Below, one piece after another: positions 8,034 to 14,328 of a stretch of 64,000 nucleotides of DNA (position 1 is the first letter of the stretch; every line of letters begins with the position of its first letter). Location: assembly GCA_019753175.1 (NCBI GenBank), contig JAIELK010000001.1, positions 1-64,000 on the forward strand, in the 5' to 3' direction. The translations under genes and the position numbers were made by a program. Below the pieces are notes generated by a model. It made no database searches and had not been told where the DNA came from. It saw only the letters and a list, made by a program, of their open reading frames with translations. Source of the stretch: Hyphomonadaceae bacterium (lineage in GTDB: Bacteria; Pseudomonadota; Alphaproteobacteria; Caulobacterales; Aquidulcibacteraceae).

Positions 8034-8390
8034 TTACGGCGCAGCTCGACGCATCGTGCGCAACACAATGCGGTCGCGCTCGCCCTGAATGCGCTCGCAC
8101 AACAGACGCGCGATCTGACTGTCGTCGAAGAACACGTGGCCCTTAAGCGCGTCCAGCAAGGCTTTGGCGAGATTATCGAGATCAAGGCGCGGAACGTCGC
8201 CGGCGTACTGCATGACAAGCTCGACCTCGTACTCGCCATGGCGCGGCCGCACCTGAAACTCCTTGCGGAAGAACTCGTACACGAGCGGCTTGTAGTAGCG
8301 CGCCTGGGTGGTCACGCCCTCGATCGCGATTTCAACCCCTGTTGCGATCAAGCGCGCCCGGACCTTGCCGCGGCCGGTCCATTCGCTCAT
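8034..8390 (-). CDS. RusA-like Holliday junction resolvase
   Basis: 118-residue protein with the core of RusA endonucleases: PRLDLDNLAKALLDALKG, then VFFDDSQIARLLCER, holding the conserved Asp residues that bind the metal. RusA enzymes cut four-way DNA junctions and are most often carried by phages, but no phage genes are seen nearby. The ATG at 8390 overlaps the upstream gene's stop by ATGA, so the two are translationally coupled. Longer readings upstream are the wrong frame of the partner gene. Confidence 0.82.
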   Translation of the reverse strand: MSEWTGRGKVRARLIATGVEIAIEGVTTQARYYKPLVYEFFRKEFQVRPRHGEYEVELVMQYAGDVPRLDLDNLAKALLDALKGHVFFDDSQIARLLCERIQGERDRIVLRTMRRAAP

Positions 8391-9397
8391 GCCGCGACGC
8401 CGTGGGTTGCGCGCAGCGCCGACAACACCGCTGCGCGGAACCCCGAGCGACGCTGCATCTCGCCGTCCGGCGCGTAATAAAAGCAGGGCGCTTCGATCTG
8501 ATGGGTCCGCAGCCCCGCGCTGGCTTCGTCGAGCCTCCCCCAAAGACATACGAAGACGCAGCGTGGAATGGCGCCCTCCGCGGCAAGCGCACTCAGAGTT
8601 GAGTCGCCGCCATCCGACAGATCGGCGATGACGACGTCGCTGGACGCGAGCGCCAAATCGAAGATCATGGCTCGCCAATGATCCGACGCGCTAAGCGGAA
8701 GCGCTTCCGGCGCCAGCATGGCGCTGATGTTCATCCCGATCAGGCTGCGCATCGCATTGGCGCGGGCGCGATAGTCGGCGGCCGAGCGAACCGCGCCTGC
8801 CTCTGCGCGCTGGGCGAAGCTCAGAATGTGGCCGAAGGGCCGCAGCTCCGTGCTCAGCATGCGCCTCGCCGGCGCGCGCGTCGCCGCGTCCGCCCTCGAC
8901 GCCAAGAAGAGGATGCGCGCCGGCTTGGCGCGGAAGATCGAAGCGAAAAGCCACAGGATCACAAGCGCCGCGCAGAGCCCCGCCAGCGCCATCGCCGCAA
9001 TGCTTGCGACTGCAACGCCGGTGTAGAATGCAACGACGGCGCAAGCGGCCGCGCCGAACCCGGCCGCAATCGCGAGCTTGCCCGCAGCTGAACGAATTGC
9101 ACCCTCAATACCGAAGAAGAGGCGTGCGCCGCGCGCGACATCCACCGGCGCAAGAAAGCTGGGGCATGCGTGCCGCCACGGGTCAAGCGCGCCGCCGCGC
9201 GCGCGAAGCTCGGCGGCGGCCGCAGCGCGAGCGGCCTCGCTGTGGTCGGGATTGAGCGCCGCCGCGCGCAACGCGCGGTCGGACAGCCGGCGCACCGCCT
9301 CTTCGGAGGGAGACGCCGCACGCAGCGCGCTGTGCGTCCTCATCTCGCCCAACTGCACCCCCCAGTCCCCAGCTTGATTGACCGACCCCATCCCCAT
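8387..9397 (-). CDS. membrane protein with C-terminal Rossmann-like domain, function unknown
   Basis: I do not recognise the family. From the ATG at 9397 (AAGGGG four bases upstream) the protein has 336 residues. A helical, Arg/Ala-rich N-terminal part (residues 1-85) contains sequence like a degenerate TPR (ALNPDHSEAARAAAAAEL). Two closely spaced hydrophobic segments lie at about residues 105-150. A C-terminal alpha/beta domain follows (ARILFLASRADA...SSDVVIADLSDGGDST...CVFVCLWGRLDEA). That domain has the look of a nucleotide-binding or deoxyribosyltransferase-like fold, but this is a guess from pattern. It is coupled to the RusA gene. Confidence 0.6.
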   Translation of the reverse strand: MGMGSVNQAGDWGVQLGEMRTHSALRAASPSEEAVRRLSDRALRAAALNPDHSEAARAAAAAELRARGGALDPWRHACPSFLAPVDVARGARLFFGIEGAIRSAAGKLAIAAGFGAAACAVVAFYTGVAVASIAAMALAGLCAALVILWLFASIFRAKPARILFLASRADAATRAPARRMLSTELRPFGHILSFAQRAEAGAVRSAADYRARANAMRSLIGMNISAMLAPEALPLSASDHWRAMIFDLALASSDVVIADLSDGGDSTLSALAAEGAIPRCVFVCLWGRLDEASAGLRTHQIEAPCFYYAPDGEMQRRSGFRAAVLSALRATHGVAA

Positions 9398-9441
9398 ATC
9401 CCCTTGCGGATCGATCCTAGATTCTCCCGAGGTTCTCCCCA

Positions 9442-10827
9442 ATGGCAACCCGCACCGAAACAGACACGTTCGGCCCCATCGAAGTGCCCTCGGACGCATA
9501 CTGGGGCGCCCAGGCGCAGCGGTCGTTGGAGAACTTCCGCATTGGCGAGGAAAAGATGCCCAAACCGGTGATCCGGGCCTTGGGCATAGTCAAGCGCGCG
9601 GCGGCCGAAACCAACATGGCCCTGGGCCAACTCGATCCTGCGATCGGGGAGGCAATCGTCAAGGCCGCCCAGGAGGTCATCGAGGGCAAGCTCGATACCC
9701 ACTTCCCGCTCTCGGTCTGGCAGACCGGATCGGGCACCCAGTCCAACATGAACGCCAATGAGGTGATTTCGAACCGCGCCATCGAGATGCTGGGCGGAGA
9801 GGTCGGGTCTAAGAAGCCGATCCACCCCAACGACCACGTGAACATGTCGCAGAGTTCAAACGACACGTTCCCGACAGCCATGCACATCGCTGCTGCCGAA
9901 GAGATCGAGCACCGGCTCAAGCCGGCGCTGCAGAAGCTGCGCAATGCGCTCAACGACAAGGCCCAGGCTTGGTCGCATATCATCAAGATCGGCCGCACCC
10001 ATACGCAGGATGCGACACCGCTCACCCTGGGTCAGGAGTTCTCGGCCTACGTCCAGCAACTCGATAACGGGTTGCACCGCATCGAACAGTCGATGCCGCT
10101 GCTGATGCAACTCGCTCAGGGCGGGACCGCCGTGGGCACCGGCCTCAACGCACCCCTCGGATTCGCCGAGAAGGTCGCCGAGCGGATTGCTGCGATCACA
10201 CAGATGAAGTTCACCAGCGCACCCAACAAGTTCGAAGCGCTGGCCGCCCATGACGCCATGGTGTTCGCGCACGGCGCGCTCAACACTGTCGCTGCGTCGT
10301 TGTTCAAGATCGCCAACGACATTCGCTTCCTCGGCAGCGGCCCGCGTTCGGGTCTGGGTGAGCTGATGCTCCCTGAAAACGAGCCGGGCTCATCCATCAT
10401 GCCGGGCAAGGTCAACCCTACCCAGTGCGAGTCCGTGACCATGGTCTGCTGCCAGGTCTTCGGCAACCACGCGGCGATCACCTTCGCCGGCGCCAGCGGC
10501 CACTTCGAGTTGAACGTATTTAATCCGGTTATGGCCTACAATTTCCTGCAATCGACTCGGTTGCTGGCCGACGCCGCCGTCAGCTTCGCCGACAAGTGCG
10601 TGGCGGGCATCGTCCCGAGAGAGGACAATATCCGCGCCAATCTCGAACGCTCGCTGATGCTCGTCACCGCGCTTGCGCCGAAGTTCGGGTATGACCGGGC
10701 AGCGAAAATCGCCAAAGTCGCCCACAAGAACGGAACCACTCTGCGAGAAGAAGCGCTCAAGGACGGCATCTCAGCCGAAGACTTCGACGCCCTGGTGCGT
10801 CCCGAGAGCATGCTTGCGCCACACTAA
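9442..10827 (+). CDS. fumC: fumarate hydratase class II
   Basis: TCA-cycle enzyme interconverting fumarate and malate, iron-independent, cytoplasmic homotetramer. The 461-residue protein matches the family length. The signature [15 protein letters not shown] is present, with the mobile catalytic-loop Ser, as are [14 protein letters not shown] and [13 protein letters not shown]. The ATG at 9442 gives the usual short N-terminus ([16 protein letters not shown]). It is divergent from the membrane protein/RusA pair and followed by the DUF4169/RHH pair, a neighbourhood commonly seen beside fumC in alphaproteobacteria. Confidence 0.97.
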   Translation: MATRTETDTFGPIEVPSDAYWGAQAQRSLENFRIGEEKMPKPVIRALGIVKRAAAETNMALGQLDPAIGEAIVKAAQEVIEGKLDTHFPLSVWQTGSGTQSNMNANEVISNRAIEMLGGEVGSKKPIHPNDHVNMSQSSNDTFPTAMHIAAAEEIEHRLKPALQKLRNALNDKAQAWSHIIKIGRTHTQDATPLTLGQEFSAYVQQLDNGLHRIEQSMPLLMQLAQGGTAVGTGLNAPLGFAEKVAERIAAITQMKFTSAPNKFEALAAHDAMVFAHGALNTVAASLFKIANDIRFLGSGPRSGLGELMLPENEPGSSIMPGKVNPTQCESVTMVCCQVFGNHAAITFAGASGHFELNVFNPVMAYNFLQSTRLLADAAVSFADKCVAGIVPREDNIRANLERSLMLVTALAPKFGYDRAAKIAKVAHKNGTTLREEALKDGISAEDFDALVRPESMLAPH

Positions 10828-10978
10828 GGCGCTCGCTTTGGCGCTCGCTTTATCGGTGCATTGATCGCCGTCGGCTTGCGCGAGGTCGTTTGCACAATTG
10901 TCATAATTTAGAATGCTTATCTTTGAGGTTCTACTTCTTTACTATTGCGAAGCACTGTCCCCCGCCTAAATGAACATT
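10828..10978 (+). other. AT-rich intergenic region after fumC
   Basis: Starts with a 12-base tandem repeat (GGCGCTCGCTTT twice, 10828-10851) and then becomes clearly AT-richer than the surrounding genes (10885-10960). It probably carries the promoter of the DUF4169/RHH pair, but I cannot point to a clear -35/-10 set. Confidence 0.35.
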
Positions 10979-11176
10979 ATGGTCGAGGTTGTGAATCTAC
11001 GGCGCGTTCGAAAGAACAAGGAGCGGGTTCAAGCCGAGGCGGCAGCAGCGGAAAAGCGCGCAGCGTTCGGGCGTAGCAAGCACGAGAAGAAGCTGGCGAG
11101 CGCAGAACGAGATGCTGCGGAACGAAAGCTCGAAGGGCATAAGCGCGATGGACATCAGCGAAACGATGACGTCTAG
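10979..11176 (+). CDS. DUF4169 family protein
   Basis: Very small (65 residues), highly charged protein. VVNLRRVRKNKERVQAE at the N-terminus followed by AAFGRSKHEKK and AAERKLEGHKRD is the DUF4169 pattern. Function is unknown. It overlaps the following RHH gene by 29 bases, which suggests the two are co-expressed. The ATG at 10979 places VVNLR at residues 3-7 as in relatives; an ATG nine bases upstream is the alternative. Confidence 0.75.
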   Translation: MVEVVNLRRVRKNKERVQAEAAAAEKRAAFGRSKHEKKLASAERDAAERKLEGHKRDGHQRNDDV

Positions 11177-11426
11177 CGGCGGCGGAAAGGCTACCGACGC
11201 GGCCAATGGCGGCACGCTGCAGAAGCGTTCGATGCGCATTGCCGGACATCGCACATCCTTGGCTTTGGAACAGGAGTTTTGGGCCGGCCTCGAGAAGATC
11301 GCGAACGCCCGCAATCTCAGCCTGCCGATGTTGATCGCCTCCATAGACACCGAGCGTGCGCAGCGTGCTCCAGATGCTTCGCTTGCATCCGCGGTGCGGG
11401 TGTTCGTCCTCGAGAACCGACTTTAG
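11148..11426 (+). CDS. ribbon-helix-helix domain protein
   Basis: 92-residue protein. After a low-complexity Gly/Ser/Thr N-terminus it shows QKRSMRIAGHRTSLALEQEF and ARNLSLPMLIASID, fitting the RHH-type domain (PF13467-like) that accompanies DUF4169 proteins in alphaproteobacteria. RHH proteins often bind DNA, but a target is not known. The start could be 11148 (MDISETM) or the Met six residues later. It converges with the first TIR gene, with only three bases between the stops. Confidence 0.75.
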   Translation: MDISETMTSSGGGKATDAANGGTLQKRSMRIAGHRTSLALEQEFWAGLEKIANARNLSLPMLIASIDTERAQRAPDASLASAVRVFVLENRL

Positions 11427-11429
11427 GCG

Positions 11430-12449
11430 TTATTGCAGCGGCCGCCCGTAGAGTACGAGCGCGTAGTAGCAAGGCTGCACGGTGCAATTCTGCATCACCG
11501 CCTGCGCGGTAAACGGCCCTGACCATTGCGGCGCCGCCGAGACGATCGGAGTCGCGTCCGTCAGCACGTCCTGCGAAACGATCACATTGTTCTGATCGTA
11601 GAGGATCAGATTGAAATCGGCGCAGTCGTTGTCGCAGACGCCGATAATGCGATAATCGTAGCCCACCTCCAACGTCGCCGGCGTGTTCGAATACTCCCCC
11701 TGGCGCAGTTGTCCGTGCACCGGATCCGAAACCCGCTGGAAGCCTTGTTGAACGAACGCCTGTTCGACAGTGGCGAGGCGATCGAGGACTTGTTGCCCAT
11801 AGTCTTGCGTCTGTACTGGCGCGACCGCCGTCGCCACCGGTTGGACGGCCGTGGCGACCGGCTGAGTGCCGGCGGGCTGATCAGGCAAGAACGATCCGAT
11901 AATGGCCAGCACCGCGATCAGCGCAGCGATACCCCCGCCGACCCACGCCAGCGTCGGCACGCGCCCGCTGGGCGGGCTTGTTGCGGCGGCTGGAGGCGCG
12001 GGTGTTGGCGCCGCAGCCGCACGCGGCGGGGCGCTCATCCCGATCTGCGGTCGCGGTTCGCGCGTCATCGCCGTGCGGACAGCTTCGACGAAGCGCCGCC
12101 ACCCGGGGTGCTGTTGATCGCCGGTCCAGTCGGACAAGTTGGCCGCTTGCACTTCGCCAAAACCGAACGGCGCTTGCGATTTGTCGATCATGGCGGGGAT
12201 GAGCACGCCCTTGTCGCGTCCGAGCCGCGCTTCCTCACGCACCCATTGCGACTTCGTGGAGTGTTCGCTCCAGAGCACGATGAGCGCCTTGCACTGCGTC
12301 AGCTTGGCTTCAATGTAATCCGCCCAGGTGGTTCCGGGCGGAATCTCGTTGTCCCAGAACACCTCGACGCCAGCCGCCGCGAGCGCAGTCGCGACTTGCT
12401 CGGCGCGCGCCGCGTCCTCGCGCGCATAGGACAAAAACACGTCCGCCAT
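11430..12449 (-). CDS. TIR-domain membrane protein with Cys-containing periplasmic module
   Basis: 339 residues in three parts. Residues 2-127 are a TIR_2-type domain: VFLSYARED, FWDNEIPPGTTWADYIE, and SQWVREEARLGR with the Glu expected at the NADase active site. A Pro/Ala-rich linker follows, then one membrane segment at about residues 168-190 (LAWVGGGIAALIAVLAIIGSF). Residues 220-339 form a predicted periplasmic domain with two Cys pairs, VCDNDC and CTVQPC. That domain is clearly related to the whole mature region of the secreted protein encoded at 19882-20310. TIR domains signal or cleave NAD; a role in defence is possible but unproven here. The adjacent upstream gene carries a closely related TIR domain. 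Confidence 0.85.
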   Translation of the reverse strand: MADVFLSYAREDAARAEQVATALAAAGVEVFWDNEIPPGTTWADYIEAKLTQCKALIVLWSEHSTKSQWVREEARLGRDKGVLIPAMIDKSQAPFGFGEVQAANLSDWTGDQQHPGWRRFVEAVRTAMTREPRPQIGMSAPPRAAAAPTPAPPAAATSPPSGRVPTLAWVGGGIAALIAVLAIIGSFLPDQPAGTQPVATAVQPVATAVAPVQTQDYGQQVLDRLATVEQAFVQQGFQRVSDPVHGQLRQGEYSNTPATLEVGYDYRIIGVCDNDCADFNLILYDQNNVIVSQDVLTDATPIVSAAPQWSGPFTAQAVMQNCTVQPCYYALVLYGRPLQ

Positions 12450-12499
12450 GACCCCTCCTCCGCTTCTTCTTAGCGGGAGCGCTGGCGCCGTTCAAACCG

Positions 12500-13366
12500 T
12501 CATTCGCCTTTCGGGTTGGGACCGTGCTGATTGGCGCCCGGCTGGCCGGGGATAAACACAAGCAACAGCACGACAAGCAAACCAAGATAAGGAATGACGA
12601 CCAGCGCCGCGAGCCAGCCTGACCAGCCAACGTCATGCGCGCGCCGGCTCGACACCGCAACCGAAGGTGCGAGCAGCGCGAGCCATGTCAGCGCGGTGAT
12701 GACGATGGAGTTCGCGGAGTTGGTGTAGGGATCGGTCCCAAACAGGCCAACGTCGAGCAGCATCGTCACCAGCATGACGCCGATGCTGAACAGCATGAAC
12801 CAGCCGAACTCTGAGCGTCGCGCCCGCCCTCCACCGTCGAAGTACATGCGAAAGCAGCGGGAAATGTAACCGAGCGGCGACAGCGTCTGAGTGCTCTGCG
12901 CATCGGCGCCAGAAAATGTAGGTGTGGGCTGTGCAAACATCGCCGCGCGCTGTGGCTTCGGCGCCGGCGCATCGGCCCCGCGCGCCGCGCGATACACGGC
13001 GTTCGAAAACCGCGTCCAGCTCGGCTGCGCATAGTCGCCGTTCCATGCCGAGAGATCGGCCGCCTGCACCTCGCCGAAGCCGAACGGCGCCGGCGACCCA
13101 TCGAGCATGGCCGGAATCAGCTTGCCCGACTCACGGCCCATGCGCGCTTCTTCACGCACCCACTGCGACCCGATCGAGTTGGCGCTCCACAGCACAACCA
13201 CCGCTTTGCAAGCGCCAAGCTTCCCTTCGATGTAGTCGGCCCACGTCTGCCCGGGCGGAATTTCAGTGTCCCAAAAGCAATCGAGCCCAAGCGCCTGCAG
13301 CGCGCGCGCAACCTGATCGGCCCGCGCCTTGTCCTCGCGCGCGTAGGATATGAAAACTTCGGCCAC
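12500..13366 (-). CDS. TIR-DUF805 membrane protein
   Basis: 288 residues from GTG at 13366, preceded by GGGGAGAACG. Residues 1-125 are a TIR_2 domain almost parallel to that of the next gene downstream (VFISYARED, FWDTEIPPGQTWADYIE, SQWVREEARMGR, FGFGEVQAADLSAW). After a linker, residues 165-288 are a DUF805 integral membrane domain: GGRARRSEFGWFMLFSIGV, SRRAHDVGWSGW and a GANQHGPNPKGE end, with about four membrane segments. Both TIR genes read in the same direction 50 bases apart, so this is a tandem TIR duplication in which the C-terminal half differs. Confidence 0.87.
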   Translation of the reverse strand: MAEVFISYAREDKARADQVARALQALGLDCFWDTEIPPGQTWADYIEGKLGACKAVVVLWSANSIGSQWVREEARMGRESGKLIPAMLDGSPAPFGFGEVQAADLSAWNGDYAQPSWTRFSNAVYRAARGADAPAPKPQRAAMFAQPTPTFSGADAQSTQTLSPLGYISRCFRMYFDGGGRARRSEFGWFMLFSIGVMLVTMLLDVGLFGTDPYTNSANSIVITALTWLALLAPSVAVSSRRAHDVGWSGWLAALVVIPYLGLLVVLLLVFIPGQPGANQHGPNPKGE

Positions 13367-13450
13367 CGTTCTCCCCGCTTCCGGCACAAGGGAATGCTGA
13401 TAGCCGGAGTCCGCGCGCTTGCGAAGCGACGAGACGAGATTGCACGAGGT

Positions 13451-13938
13451 TCATGTCGAGGGCGGGCTTACAAGACCCGCATAATCCGCGAAGCGGCGCT
13501 CGAACACCTCGACCCAACCCATGTTGTACCCGTCGCGCATCTTTGCCCCTTCTTCGGCGAGACGCTCCCAGTTCTCATGCGTGAGCGTCACCCGGCAGCT
13601 GGCGTCGCTCAGCGGTTCGAAGTGCACGGATACCAGCGTGCCCTGCTCGACCGGACGGCCGAGGCGCCACGCCATCGCGAAGCGCACGCCCGGCTCGTAG
13701 ATCTCGACTTCGCCCCACGCCAGTTCGCGCCCATCGTTCAGCGTCTCGTAGATGCGCCGCCGACGCGCGGCTCGACCGTAGGTTTCACCGTGGTTTCGCC
13801 CGCCTTGGTGTTGGCGCGCGTGTGCGTTTCGAGCGGCCACCACGCGCCCATCTCGGCGGTGAAAATGCGGAACGCATCGGCGGCCGAACGGCGCACGTCG
13901 ATGCGCTTCACAACCGGCGCAATCTCTACAACGCTCAT
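13451..13938 (-). pseudogene. SRPBCC/AHSA1-like protein, frameshifted
   Basis: The ATG at 13938 opens MSVVEIAPVVKRIDVRR and continues as a normal SRPBCC (AHSA1) domain to VEPRVGG, where the frame breaks near 13755. The rest (IYETLNDGRELAWGEVEIYE to SPPST) continues in another frame to 13451. One extra C in the run GGCGGC|GCATC (giving GGCGGCCGCATC) would restore a single 162-residue protein. Either the gene is recently inactivated or the base is a sequence error. These proteins often pair with an ArsR regulator, as here, where start and stop overlap by ATGA (13935-13938). Confidence 0.75.
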
Positions 13939-14237
13939 TGGTCCTTCTCCGCATGATCCTTGAAGCGCGTCAGGGCGCCGTCCCAGAAGCTGTCGAGCCA
14001 ATCGCGCAACTCGCGCAGACCCTCGGCATGGATGCGATAGATGCGCGCCGTTCCGCGCGGCTCGTCGCGCACGAGGCCCGCGTCTTTCAGCGCTTTCAGA
14101 TGCTGCGACACAGCGGGGCGGCTGACAGGCAAACCGCGCGCGATCTCCCCAACGCTCGCCGGCCCCGCGCGCAGACGCTCGAACACCGCGCGACGCGTAG
14201 GATCGGCAAGGGTAGCGAGGGCTGAAGCGTAAGTCAC
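13935..14237 (-). CDS. ArsR-family winged-helix regulator
   Basis: 100-residue DNA-binding repressor with the helix-turn-helix in VGEIARGLPVSRPAVSQHLK and the family start LADPTRRAVFERLRAGPAS. There are no clustered Cys residues, so it is not an obvious metal sensor. It belongs to the ArsR group that sits before SRPBCC/AHSA1 genes. The start is GTG at 14237, and a promoter (TTGACA-17-TAACGT) ends only about six bases before it, so the mRNA may be leaderless. A perfect inverted repeat GTAAG-N6-CTTAC spans the start codon and would suit self-repression. Confidence 0.9.
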   Translation of the reverse strand: MTYASALATLADPTRRAVFERLRAGPASVGEIARGLPVSRPAVSQHLKALKDAGLVRDEPRGTARIYRIHAEGLRELRDWLDSFWDGALTRFKDHAEKDQ

Positions 14238-14271
14238 ATCTTACGTTAGCTATCACTTACCTCTCTGTCAA
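14229..14271 (-). promoter_or_regulatory. arsR promoter with overlapping operator
   Basis: On the minus strand TTGACA (14266-14271), a 17-base spacer and TAACGT (14243-14248) form a good promoter. The 16-base palindrome GTAAGTCACATCTTAC (14229-14244) overlaps the -10 and the GTG start, and a related GTAAGTGATAGCTAAC lies in the spacer. This arrangement fits an autoregulated ArsR gene. Confidence 0.6.
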
Positions 14272-14328
14272 CACTCGTGGCGTCGTTCTTGTTTCGTGCT
14301 AGGGGCGAAGCGCTACACTCGGATTCGG

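Noticed and set aside
8034-8390. RusA as a sign of a prophage
   Set aside because: No integrase, capsid, tail, lysis or att-like sequence is seen around it; the flanks are housekeeping genes.
10828-10851. 12-base direct repeat after fumC
   Set aside because: Two copies only, not palindromic and with no T run; probably a simple tandem duplication.
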